Origin: Gammaproteobacteria bacterium | GTDB taxonomy: Bacteria; Pseudomonadota; Gammaproteobacteria; Ga0077536 | Direction of reading: 5' to 3' | Length of the DNA stretch: 64,000 nucleotides | Assembly (NCBI GenBank): GCA_009692365.1 | Contig: SHZJ01000006.1 | Location: forward strand, 54,539-118,538 | Shown: piece by piece, positions 53,464-61,812 of the stretch | Layout of the letters: every line of letters begins with the position of its first letter | How positions within the stretch are numbered: position 1 is the first letter of the stretch | Notes under the pieces: generated by a model | Told to the model about the DNA's origin: nothing | The model's input: only the letters and a program-made list of their open reading frames with translations | Database searches by the model: none | Position numbers and translations under genes: made by a program

Positions 53464-53877
53464 ATGACCAACGAACAAAAAATCGCGCGCAACGAAGGCG
53501 TGGTACGCGCCTTCTTAAAGGGTTGGGACGAACGCAACGTCGATATCTGCATGGCGCAGTGCACCGAGGACATGTGTTACCTCAACCAACCGCTGGAAGC
53601 GATCCGGGGCAAAGAAAAAGTCCGGCAGATGATCGCGTCCATTTTTTTGCCCGCCAAAAAAGTGGAGTTCAAACTGATCCACTGCTTCGGCCACGAAAAC
53701 AAAGTGATCACCGAGCGCGTGGACCAATGGGACTGGAACGGCAGTGGCGTGTGGCAGCTGGCCCTCAAGGTTTGCGGTCTGTTCGAGCTCACCGAAAACG
53801 GCAAAATAATCGAGTGGCGCGAGTACTACGACAACGACGAGTGGACCCGCTGCGGCGGCCCGAGTCTGATTGCGTGA
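53464..53877 (+). CDS. Limonene-1,2-epoxide hydrolase-like protein 2
   Basis: A 137-residue paralogue of the preceding gene, sharing the start MT(N/E)E(Q/E)KIARN and the same length. N41 (YLNQP), R85 and D87 (TERVD) are kept, but the second catalytic Asp of the family is Glu120 (EWREYYD). The active site is thus altered and activity or substrate may differ. The 284-bp gap between the pair has no gene. Confidence 0.82.
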   Translation: MTNEQKIARNEGVVRAFLKGWDERNVDICMAQCTEDMCYLNQPLEAIRGKEKVRQMIASIFLPAKKVEFKLIHCFGHENKVITERVDQWDWNGSGVWQLALKVCGLFELTENGKIIEWREYYDNDEWTRCGGPSLIA

Positions 53878-53929
53878 GGTCTTTTTAAGGCTGCGCACAC
53901 CCCCGGCGGGGCGCGGGTCCGGGGGCTAA

Positions 53930-54622
53930 TCAGACCCCCGCCAACACGCTGCCCCCGGCGTGCGGGGCCACGCGCCGGCTGAGCGCCCGCGCGAGCGTGT
54001 GCGGGTCATCAAAAATACAGGCGGCTGGCACCTCCCCGTGGCCCATCAGGCGCGCGCGCGTATCAAAGCCGTAGCTGCCGATCAGACAGTCGTAGCCGGC
54101 GGCGACGCCCGCCGTATAGTCCCCGATCTCGTCCGCCCCCAGCAGCAAATCGAGGTAGCGCGAACTGCGCATGCCCGCCAGCACCTCGCCCTTTTTGACA
54201 CCCGCCGGCAAAGGAATGACAAAATCCAGTTCCGCTTCGGCCACGCCGCTACGCCGCAACACGGCGCGAATCACCGGGCCAGGGTCCAGCGCATAGTTAC
54301 GGCTTAAGATGCCGCAGTGAATTCTGGGGTTGGCGATCAGGGCGTTTATCAGCGTCGTGTACGGGGGGTAAACCTGCGCCTCCTCGGCGTAGCATTCGGT
54401 CAAACGCTGGCGCAGCTTGCGGGTTTTCGGCCGGGAAAATCCCACCAAATTAGTCAGCACTTCTCTGCCGCCACCGAAGTACTTGAGAAATTTTCGGCGG
54501 TTCTTGAAGCGTAATTCGTCGCCTATATCCAAGCCGAAGCTCCCCATCGTGGCGTTGATCACGGCGTAGGAATTCACCAGAAAACCATCAAAATCCAGCA
54601 CCACCAGCAGGCTTTTTGACAT
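53930..54622 (-). CDS. HAD-superfamily phosphatase-like protein
   Basis: A 230-residue HAD hydrolase. Both motif I aspartates are present (D10 and D12 in VVLDFDGFLVNS). A helical cap follows, then CGILSRNYAL as motif II, KKGEVL as motif III region and DLLLGADEIGDYTAGVAAGYD as motif IV. The substrate is unknown. The gene diverges from btaA, and its promoter region carries TGTCA repeats in its own orientation, so it may be phosphate regulated. A GTG at 54631 in frame is an alternative start. Confidence 0.78.
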   Translation of the reverse strand: MSKSLLVVLDFDGFLVNSYAVINATMGSFGLDIGDELRFKNRRKFLKYFGGGREVLTNLVGFSRPKTRKLRQRLTECYAEEAQVYPPYTTLINALIANPRIHCGILSRNYALDPGPVIRAVLRRSGVAEAELDFVIPLPAGVKKGEVLAGMRSSRYLDLLLGADEIGDYTAGVAAGYDCLIGSYGFDTRARLMGHGEVPAACIFDDPHTLARALSRRVAPHAGGSVLAGV

Positions 54623-54680
54623 CGCCGACACTCATCAATTTAGGGCGTGGCGAGCTTCGCAAACGGCTGTTACGGGCGCG

Positions 54681-54707
54681 TGACAAAAACATGACCACAC
54701 CGTGACG
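54681..54707 (-). promoter_or_regulatory. Pho-box-like repeats facing the HAD gene
   Basis: On the minus strand CGTCA, GGTCA and TGTCA are spaced exactly 11 bp (54707, 54696, 54685). This is the phasing of PhoB half-sites. It lies 59 bases upstream of the HAD gene start. Confidence 0.55.
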
Positions 54708-54715
54708 ATGGGTTT

Positions 54716-54731
54716 TGTCATGTCCGTGTCA
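54716..54731 (+). promoter_or_regulatory. Pho box facing btaA
   Basis: Two perfect TGTCA half-sites start at 54716 and 54727, 11 bp apart with six bases between, as in the PhoB consensus. A third TGTCA lies two periods further on, at 54749. It is ~85 bp upstream of the btaA start and back to back with the minus-strand box. Confidence 0.65.
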
Positions 54732-54816
54732 CCCATTTTTCGTGGTCTTGTCATCTGCCCGGCCCATCGTTGCTGTCACTAGTGGCCACCCTGCGGCCAA
54801 TGACGAGGAGCTCCCT

Positions 54817-56013
54817 CTGGTTACGCCGCTGACCCTGCACGAGCGCATCGATCAAAAACTCTTCGACGCCATTTACGCCCGTTCGCTGGTCTACAACACC
54901 TGCTGGGAAGACCCTGCCGTCGACCGCCTAGCGCTAACACTCACCGGCCGCGATAACCTGCTGGTGATTACCAGCGCCGGGTGCAACGTCTTGGATTACG
55001 CGCTGGCAGGCCCCGCGAGCATCGCTGCGGTGGACGCCAATCCGCGCCAGACCGCGCTGCTGGAATTAAAGCTCGCCGGGATAAAAACGCTAGCGCACGC
55101 AGATTTTTTTCAGATCTTTGGCGCCGGTCGCCATCCGCATTTTGCTGAGATTTATCACGACTGCCTCCGGCCCGCGCTCAGCGCAGCGGCGCGCCAGTTC
55201 TGGGACCCCCGCGGCGCGTGGTTCAGCGCGCGCGGGGGCGGCTTTTACTTTCACGGCCTGGCGGGCACGGTGGCGCGGGTCTTCCGGGCATATCTGCGTT
55301 GTCGGCCCCGCTTGGCGGGGCATATCGAGGCGCTGTTCAACGCCACGACGCTCGCTCAACAGCGCGAACTCTATGACTCGCGGGTCGCACCGCTGCTCTG
55401 GACGCGCAGCCTCAACTGGGCGCTGTCGCGCCAGATCACGCTCTCGATGCTGGGAGTCCCGCATCCCCAGCGCCGCGAAGTCCAAGCCCAGCACCACGCG
55501 GGGGTGGCCGGCTTCGTGCGCGAGCCCCTAACTTTTCTGGCGCACCACCTGCCCTTTCGTGACAATTATTTCTACGCCGTCTATGTGCGCGGCCAATATC
55601 AGCCCGACTGCTGCCCCGAATATTTAAAGCCCGCCCAGTTCGCCCGCCTTAAGGCGGGTCTCGCGGCGCGCATCGTACCGCACACCTGCACGGTGACGGA
55701 CTTTCTCCAGCGCGTGCGCGCGCCAATTTCTCGCTTTGTGCTGCTCGACCACATGGACTGGATGAGTTCCTACGAGCCGCAGGCGCTGGCGGAAGAATGG
55801 GCGGCGATTTTTGCCCGCGCCACGCCGGACGCCCGCATCATTTTTCGCAGCGCCCACGCCGAGCCGCGCTATCTGGACCAGGTGCGCCTGCCCCACAGCG
55901 GCCTGGCCTTGCGCGACCTCCTGCGTTTTGACCCCCTGCGGGCAGCGGCGCTCACGGGGCAGGACCGCGTGCACACCTACGCCGGCTTCCACATCGCGCA
56001 CGTGATGACCTGA
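54817..56013 (+). CDS. btaA: BtaA-like S-adenosylmethionine:diacylglycerol 3-amino-3-carboxypropyltransferase
   Basis: A ~398-residue DUF3419 protein matching BtaA: LVYNTCWEDPAVDRLAL, VITSAGCNVLDYALAGPA, AVDANPRQTALLELKLA and FVLLDHMDWM are family landmarks. BtaA moves the aminocarboxypropyl group of SAM to diacylglycerol, making diacylglycerylhomoserine, the first step to the phosphate-free betaine lipid DGTS. The start is unusual: the frame is open from 54715, but that lies in the Pho box. The only good ribosome-binding site, GAGGAG (54805-54810), is followed six bases later by CTG at 54817. No ATG, GTG or TTG occurs in frame after 54775. btaB follows 3 bases after the stop. Confidence 0.85.
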   Translation: MVTPLTLHERIDQKLFDAIYARSLVYNTCWEDPAVDRLALTLTGRDNLLVITSAGCNVLDYALAGPASIAAVDANPRQTALLELKLAGIKTLAHADFFQIFGAGRHPHFAEIYHDCLRPALSAAARQFWDPRGAWFSARGGGFYFHGLAGTVARVFRAYLRCRPRLAGHIEALFNATTLAQQRELYDSRVAPLLWTRSLNWALSRQITLSMLGVPHPQRREVQAQHHAGVAGFVREPLTFLAHHLPFRDNYFYAVYVRGQYQPDCCPEYLKPAQFARLKAGLAARIVPHTCTVTDFLQRVRAPISRFVLLDHMDWMSSYEPQALAEEWAAIFARATPDARIIFRSAHAEPRYLDQVRLPHSGLALRDLLRFDPLRAAALTGQDRVHTYAGFHIAHVMT

Positions 56014-56016
56014 GCG

Positions 56017-56742
56017 ATGTTCGCGGCCGAACTGCGGGTCTTAGGCCAACTCTTGCGAGGACTCCCCGGAAGCGGCACGCACGCGCAGCGGCTGGAAGCT
56101 TTCTACGGGCCACAGGCGGGGCGCTACGACGCCTTCCGCGAACGCGTGCTCCACGGCCGCCAGGCCCTGGTAGAGAAACTGGCGCTCGCCCCCGGCGAGC
56201 GCGTGATCGAGTTAGGCGCGGGCACCGGCCGCACTGCCGAGTACTTTGCCGAGCGGATCCCCACACTGGACTCACTGACGTTAGTCGACCTGTGCCCGGC
56301 GCTGCTCGCGCTGGCCCGCACCCGGACGCAGCACTGGCCGCACACCCAGATAGTGGCAGCCGACGTCACGCAGTACCGCCCACCCGCCGTGATGGACAAA
56401 GCCTATTTTTCCTACGCGCTCACCATGATCCCCGAGTGGTTTCTAGCTATCGACAACGCCATCGCGCTGTGGCGGCCCGGTGGGGTACTGGGGGTGGTCG
56501 ATTTTTACGTCTCGCGCGCGCGCCCCACGCTGGGCCTGCGCCGCCACTCGGCCTGGCAGCGCACGCTGTGGCCGGCATGGTTTGGCCACGACGGCGTGAA
56601 CCTGTCGGCCGACCATCTGCCCTATCTTTGCGCGCGCTCAGAGACCCTGCACTTGGACGAGCAGCTAGGGTCGATTCCTTACCTGCCGGGTCTGCAGGTA
56701 CCCTACTACCTGTTTGTCGGCCGCAAGCCTGCGGACCCCTGA
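56017..56742 (+). CDS. btaB: BtaB-like methyltransferase
   Basis: A 241-residue SAM-dependent methyltransferase. Motif I is VIELGAGTGRTAEYF, then SLTLVDLCPALLALA, and MIPEWFLAIDNAIALWRPGGVLGVVDFYVS follows. Position directly after btaA supports the role of BtaB, which trimethylates diacylglycerylhomoserine to the betaine lipid DGTS. It works at the membrane surface. Its TGA is directly followed by the GTG of the broken metallophosphoesterase gene. Confidence 0.85.
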   Translation: MFAAELRVLGQLLRGLPGSGTHAQRLEAFYGPQAGRYDAFRERVLHGRQALVEKLALAPGERVIELGAGTGRTAEYFAERIPTLDSLTLVDLCPALLALARTRTQHWPHTQIVAADVTQYRPPAVMDKAYFSYALTMIPEWFLAIDNAIALWRPGGVLGVVDFYVSRARPTLGLRRHSAWQRTLWPAWFGHDGVNLSADHLPYLCARSETLHLDEQLGSIPYLPGLQVPYYLFVGRKPADP

Positions 56743-57466
56743 GTGACGCCCGGTGGCGCGATTTTCGGGTCCGACATCCACCTCGGCACCCGTGCCTGCC
56801 AAGCCGATCAGCGACTCGCGTTTGTGCGCGAATATGCCGCCCCGACGGTCTACCTGGCGGGTGACCTCAGCGACTTCTGGGCGCTGCAACGCGGGGTCAG
56901 TTGAGCAGGCGAGCAGCACACCGTGGTGCAGAAAATACGCCAGCGGGCCCGTCAAGGCGCGCCCGTCATACTGGTGCCGGGCAATCACGATGAGGCCCTG
57001 CGCGCGCGTAGGGCTTAGTTTCGGCAACGTTGAGCTGCTGGCAGATACCGAGCCCCTGAGTGCTACGGAGCACCGCTACGGCGTGCGCCACGGTGACATT
57101 TTTGACCCAGCCACCCGTTACCCGCGGGCGCTAGCAGCCCTCGGTGTCCCTGGGGATGAGGTGATGGTCCGCGTGCAGACGCTGCTGACGGCCGGCCGTC
57201 GACTGGTGGGCCGCCGCGCCCACCGCTCGCTGGTGACCTGTCGCAAAAACAACCTGGCGAACGTGCCACGCTTCATCAGCGATTTTGAGCACGCCGCCGC
57301 GGGTGGCTACGCGGGGCTACTCTGCGGCCACCTTCACCTCCCCGCCGGTCACCACATTGAGGGCGTCCACTACCTTAACTGTGGCGATTGGGTCGCTAGC
57401 TGCGCGGCCCTCCTTGCACATTTCGATGGCCGCTTTGCCCTCATCACGCCCGCCACTGGCCGCTAG
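56743..57466 (+). pseudogene. PlcP-like metallophosphoesterase, interrupted
   Basis: A calcineurin-like phosphoesterase (LpxH/PlcP relative) of ~240 residues, broken twice. From GTG 56743 the frame gives FGSDIHLGTRACQAD and YLAGDLSDFWALQRGVS, then an in-frame TGA (56902-56904) at a position where relatives have Trp (TGG to TGA). Reading on gives VPGNHDEALRAR. At the (CG)4 tract 57001-57008 the frame changes, and the rest (GVRHGDIFD, CGHLHLPAGHH, YLNCGDWV) continues in another frame to 57466. All metal ligands survive (DxH, GD, GNHD, GHLH). PlcP degrades phospholipids to diacylglycerol in low phosphate, which would feed BtaA. Confidence 0.82.
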
Positions 57467-57582
57467 TGCCGGGCTAATTTGGCTGCTGCGCGACTGGGCC
57501 TCGCCGCTGCTGGGCGGCGCCAGAGCGGCGGCCCGACGAGCGGCTGGTGGCAACATTCTAGCGCCGCCGCCGGCCCGCTCAA

Positions 57583-59280
57583 TTACCGCCGCGCGCCGCC
57601 AAATCCATCTGCCACTGCCACCTCCAGCAGCGTTGGACCGGTGCGCGCGAGCGCAGTTGCCAGCGCCGGGGCAATTTGCTCGGCATCGGTTATCCGCAAG
57701 GCCGGCACACCCATCGACTCCGCAAGCGCGACAAAATTGATTTCGGGATCGCGAAAGTCCATGCCGAGAAAGCGCTCGCTGCCGCGCATCGATTTCATGC
57801 GCTCCTTGATGATGCGGTAGCCGCGGTTATTCGCAATGACGTAGACGATCGGCAGGCGCATATTCGCCGCGGTCCAGAGCGCCTGAATGCTGTACATCGC
57901 GCTGCCATCGCCGATGATAGCGACCACCGGGCGCGGCCGCAGCGCGAGGCTGATGCCGATGGCGCCCGCAATGGCAAAACCAATGCCGCCGCTGGCAAGA
58001 CCGTAATAGCCCTGTGGGTCACGATAGGGCAGAACATTGAGCAAGCTGGCGGTACTGGTCAGGCCTTCATCGACCACCACCACCTCACGGGGTAAACACT
58101 CAACGAGCCGCAGCATCAGAAAACGCGGATCGAGTGGACGCACGCTGGCCAGTTGGCTGCCATCGTCTACCGCGCGCCGCCGCCGTGCCGCCCAGTTGTC
58201 GTCGGCGAGCGCGCGCAGACGCCCCGCCGCAGCGTCCCGCGTGGCCGCCGTCTGCGTGCGGGTCAGCGCCGCGTTCAGCGCGCGCAGGGTCTCTTTTACG
58301 TTCGCCAGCACGGCCAGTTCTGTGGGGTAGTTCTTGCCTAGCTCCCAGTCACGTTCGGAGACCTGCACAATGCGCAGCCCGGCCGGTAGTGCATCGATGC
58401 GATTGAACACCGACATGCGCAGTTGCTCGGCGCCGAGCAGCAACAACAGATCGTGGCGCTCGAGGACCGCCCGAACCTGCAGTTGACTGCGCGAAATCCA
58501 GCCCATATAGGCCGGATGTTCGGACGGAAAGTGGGCCGCCGTGGGGACCGTCTGCTGATAGACGGGGATCCCCAGCAGGCTGGCCAGTTCACTCGCTTCG
58601 GCAAAAGCCTCGCGCGTCGCAAGCTCATGGCCGGCGATCATGACCGGACGCTGCGCGCCTTGGAGCGCCGCTACGAGCTGCGCGATGGTGTCGTCGCTCG
58701 GGCGATTCGCAGCCACGACCCGCGTGGGCGCGCCCAGATCGAGTTCGGCGCTGGCGTCCAGAATGTCGCCGGGCAGGCTCAGAAATACCGGGCCGGTGGG
58801 CGGGGTTAGCGCCACCTTGGCCGCGCGCCGCACGATCCGCGGCAGGTCCTGCACCCGCGTCACCTCCACCGCCCATTTCACATAAGGCGCGGCCATCGGC
58901 ACCAGAGCGTCGTACAGCATGGGCTCGGTGAGGCCGAAGCCTTGTTCTTGTTGACCGGCGGTCACCAACACCGGCGAGCCATAGAACTTGGCGTTATAGA
59001 GCGCGCCCAGCGCGTTGCCGAGTCCTGGGGCCACGTGCACGTTGCAGGCTGCCAGGCGTCCAGAGGCGCGCGCATACCCGTCGGCCATGCCGACGACGAT
59101 CGATTCTTGCAGCCCCAGCACGTAGCCAATCTGCGACTGCTCTGTGAGCGCCTGCATGATCGCAAGTTCGGTCGTGCCGGGGTTGCCGAACAGGACATCT
59201 ACCCCTTCCGAGGCCAGCAGCGAAACAAAGGCGGTGCGGCCAGCGAGCGTAGCGGGATTAACCGGCAGAGGTTCGTTCAT
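57583..59280 (-). CDS. Thiamine-diphosphate-dependent decarboxylase (benzoylformate decarboxylase-like)
   Basis: A 565-residue ThDP enzyme. The PYR domain carries the conserved Glu59 (GLQESIVVGMADGYAR). The central domain follows (~190-330), and the PP domain binds ThDP-Mg through GDGSAMYSIQALWTAANMRLPIVYVIANN. Overall it resembles benzoylformate decarboxylase and related acetolactate-synthase-like proteins; the substrate is a 2-oxo acid, identity unknown. The ATG at 59280 gives the usual N-terminus. An aldehyde product could be handled by the aldehyde oxidoreductase at 32-33.7 kb (inference). Confidence 0.88.
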   Translation of the reverse strand: MNEPLPVNPATLAGRTAFVSLLASEGVDVLFGNPGTTELAIMQALTEQSQIGYVLGLQESIVVGMADGYARASGRLAACNVHVAPGLGNALGALYNAKFYGSPVLVTAGQQEQGFGLTEPMLYDALVPMAAPYVKWAVEVTRVQDLPRIVRRAAKVALTPPTGPVFLSLPGDILDASAELDLGAPTRVVAANRPSDDTIAQLVAALQGAQRPVMIAGHELATREAFAEASELASLLGIPVYQQTVPTAAHFPSEHPAYMGWISRSQLQVRAVLERHDLLLLLGAEQLRMSVFNRIDALPAGLRIVQVSERDWELGKNYPTELAVLANVKETLRALNAALTRTQTAATRDAAAGRLRALADDNWAARRRRAVDDGSQLASVRPLDPRFLMLRLVECLPREVVVVDEGLTSTASLLNVLPYRDPQGYYGLASGGIGFAIAGAIGISLALRPRPVVAIIGDGSAMYSIQALWTAANMRLPIVYVIANNRGYRIIKERMKSMRGSERFLGMDFRDPEINFVALAESMGVPALRITDAEQIAPALATALARTGPTLLEVAVADGFGGARR

Positions 59281-59819
59281 TGCTTGGACTCCAAAAAAAG
59301 GGCGGGGCTCGGGGCACCTTCGCATGGTGGCTGGGCGAATTCAAAGGCGACGCCGCGACGAGTGGCGCGCAGTTGCGCGGTCGCCGGGCGGCGCCGCCGA
59401 GGATGGCGGCCCCGGCGCACGGGGTGTGCGTGCCCAGCGGGCGGGCGCGCGCACCTGTCCGGCGGCTGGGGCGGGACTGCGGACACCGCTGGCTGGGACT
59501 GCACTCGGCCGAGGTCGTCTTGGGCCGCTCGCTTGCCTGACCCAACTGGCCGCGTCGGTGCCGCGACCCTAAGTCAATCGCACGCGCTCGCGCGGCGCCT
59601 TTGCGCTCGGCGCTGCGATGAGGTTCCACCACCACCGACCCCCTAGGCGCTGGGCCTGAACACGCCCGCCGCGGCGTGTGCTAGACGGCCCGACCTGAGC
59701 AGACAGTCCCGGATCATGACACTACACTGCTGGCGAGGATGTTCTGGTCACGTCACCCGCAACGCGGCAACGCGAAACATCCCCCCGACCACCGCTCTGG
59801 AGCCCCTTAGGAGGCAACG
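59281..59819. other. Divergent intergenic region without a gene
   Basis: 539 bp between the divergent decarboxylase and luciferase-like genes. Open frames here have Arg/Ala-rich low-quality translations and no support. It must hold both promoters, but no clear elements could be assigned. Confidence 0.4.
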
Positions 59820-60815
59820 ATGAAGCTCGCTCTCTACCTACCCAATTTCCGCGATCACGTCACCGTCAAGGAACTCGAGGACCTCACAAACCTCGCCGAG
59901 GCGCTCGATTTCGACTCGGTGTGGACGCTCGACCGGGTCGTCGTGCCGGAAGCCTCCGACGAGCAGAGGCTGCAGCACCCGTTCGGCATGATGACCCAGT
60001 TCCCCAAGGCGCTGCCGGTTGCCGCCCGCGGCCAGTGGCTGCACGGCATGCCGCTCATCCCGTGGCTGGCAGCCAAGACCACCAAGCTGCGCATCGGTAT
60101 GAGCATCATCGACACGCCGTACCGCGCGCCCGGCGTGCTGGCCGGCGAAATCGCGACCGTGGACCACCTATCGAATGGCCGGGTGAACGTGGGCCTGGGT
60201 TCCGGCTGGATGCCCGAGGAATTCGCGGCCGCGAGCGCCACCCACATCTTTCCCAAACGGCACCAGCACGTGCGCGAGACGATCGAGATACTCCAGGGGA
60301 TATGGACCAACGACCTCTTTGAGTACCACGGCGAGTTCGCCGACTTCGAGCGCTGCGGCTTCGGCGCCAAGCCGCTGCAAAAGCCCTGCCCGCCGATCTA
60401 CTTCAGTGGCCTGAAGGATGCGAAACGCTCGGCGCGCCGCATTGCGAAATACGGTCTCGCGGGCTGGATCGGCATTCAGGACACCCCCGAGGAAATCGTC
60501 CGCTGGCGCAGCGCAATCCAGCGCGAGCTCGATGAGATGGGCAGCGGCCGTGCGCTGGCAAACGGCTTCGATATGTGCAGCATGATTTGGTTCACCATCA
60601 CCGACGAGCCCAGCGACCAGACGCCGAATGGCAAGCTCAGCAATCTGCTGGTGGGCACCGCCGCGCAGATCACCGACAACCTGAAGCGCTTCAAGGATGC
60701 CGGCTTGGATATGCCCCTGCTATGGCCGCCCTTCAGCGGCGTGCCGGTCGCGAAGACGCTCAATGACATGCAGCGGCTGGTCGAAGAGATCATGCCGAAG
60801 GTCAACGCCAGCTGA
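59820..60815 (+). CDS. LLM-class flavin-dependent oxidoreductase
   Basis: A 331-residue luciferase-like enzyme. Family segments are LTNLAEALDFDSVWTLDRVVVPE, KLRIGMSIIDTPYRAPGVLAGEIATVDHLSNGRVNVGLGSGW, and RHQHVRETIEILQGIW. It resembles flavin-dependent dehydrogenases/monooxygenases of actinobacterial and PAH-degrading strains. The ATG has a strong TAGGAGG site. The third such enzyme in the window. The transposase element begins about 65 bases downstream. Confidence 0.9.
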   Translation: MKLALYLPNFRDHVTVKELEDLTNLAEALDFDSVWTLDRVVVPEASDEQRLQHPFGMMTQFPKALPVAARGQWLHGMPLIPWLAAKTTKLRIGMSIIDTPYRAPGVLAGEIATVDHLSNGRVNVGLGSGWMPEEFAAASATHIFPKRHQHVRETIEILQGIWTNDLFEYHGEFADFERCGFGAKPLQKPCPPIYFSGLKDAKRSARRIAKYGLAGWIGIQDTPEEIVRWRSAIQRELDEMGSGRALANGFDMCSMIWFTITDEPSDQTPNGKLSNLLVGTAAQITDNLKRFKDAGLDMPLLWPPFSGVPVAKTLNDMQRLVEEIMPKVNAS

Positions 60816-60880
60816 GAGACCCAATGACTGCGCCTCAATAGCGCTCAAGCTGCCGTGTTGGACGCGAGAATAAATAACCT

Positions 60881-61076
60881 AAAATTAAATAGGGTCAGAC
60901 TCGATTTAATCTGTAAAATTAAATAGGGTCAGACTCGATTTAATCTGATATTCTCATCCCATCACAACCTCTCCAAGGAGTTGGATGCTGGCTCGCCTTC
61001 CCCGTTTCTATCTACCCGGTCAAGCTTCGATGATTAAATAGCGATGATTAAATAGGGTCAGACTCGATTTAATCTG
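60881..61076 (+). repeat. Upstream REP repeats with a 110-bp duplication
   Basis: Units begin at 60881, 60915 and about 61047. The stretch 60918-61027 is repeated at 61047-61156 (offset 129 bp) with one mismatch; it includes the ribosome-binding site and first ~14 codons of the transposase. The first copy is therefore a truncated leader with no gene behind it. Confidence 0.85.
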
Positions 61077-61113
61077 ATATTCTCATCCCATCACAACCTC
61101 TCCAAGGAGTTGG

Positions 61114-61812
61114 ATGATGGCTCGCCTTCCCCGTTTCTATCTACCCGGTCAAGCTTTGCACGTTATCCAGCGCGGCAATAACCGCGAGCCCATCTTTGCT
61201 GCGGCGGCGGATTACCGGTTTTATCTGCGGTGCTTACAGGAGGCGGCCGAAACGCATTCCCTCACCGTTCATGCCTATGTGCTGATGACGAATCATGTGC
61301 ATTTGCTGGTTACGCCTGAGACGCAGGTGAGTCTGTCCAAAACCTTGCAGTCGCTGGGGCGGCGTTATGTGCAGTATTTTAATTTCACGTATCAGCGCAC
61401 GGGGACGCTGTGGGAGGGGCGCTATAAAAGTACGCTGATTGATAGTGAGCGGTATCTACTGACGTGTATGCGTTACATTGAGATGAACCCTGTGCGGGCA
61501 GATATGGTGGCGCATCCGAGTGATTATCCGTGGTCGAGTTATCGTGCCAATGCGCAAGGGGGTGCGGGTGGGTTGATTGCCCGGCACGAGTTGTATCAAC
61601 GACTCGGTCGAACGGATGAGGAGCGCCAATCTGCCTATCGGCAGTTGTTCCGCGCACAGGTTTCCAAGGCGGATGTGCATGCTATCCGCGATGCAACGAA
61701 TAAGGGCTGGGCGTTGGGGGATAGTCGTTTCTGCGCGAAGGTAGAGGCGCTGACGGAAAGGCGGGCGACTCCTCTGCCGCGCGGTAGACCGAAACGAGCG
61801 GCGGCGAATTAA
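61114..61812 (+). CDS. REP-associated tyrosine transposase (RAYT, Y1 family)
   Basis: A 232-residue transposase of the IS200/IS605-related Y1 family. The HUH motif is visible in LMTNHVHLLVTP. The catalytic Tyr lies in QSLGRRYVQYFNFTYQRTGTLWEGRYKS, and CMRYIEMNPVRADMVAHPSDYPWSSYRAN is diagnostic of RAYTs. It cuts REP hairpins as single strands. AAGGAG lies upstream; ATGs at 61114 and 61117 are both possible, the latter better spaced. The gene looks intact. Confidence 0.95.
   Translation: MMARLPRFYLPGQALHVIQRGNNREPIFAAAADYRFYLRCLQEAAETHSLTVHAYVLMTNHVHLLVTPETQVSLSKTLQSLGRRYVQYFNFTYQRTGTLWEGRYKSTLIDSERYLLTCMRYIEMNPVRADMVAHPSDYPWSSYRANAQGGAGGLIARHELYQRLGRTDEERQSAYRQLFRAQVSKADVHAIRDATNKGWALGDSRFCAKVEALTERRATPLPRGRPKRAAAN

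Noticed and set aside
56902..56904. Selenocysteine TGA in the metallophosphoesterase
   Set aside because: Relatives have Trp at this position and a separate frameshift follows, so a nonsense mutation is simpler; no SECIS-like hairpin was sought in detail.
59258..59646. Open frames between the decarboxylase and luciferase-like genes
   Set aside because: Overlapping low-complexity frames on both strands with no start signals or similarity.
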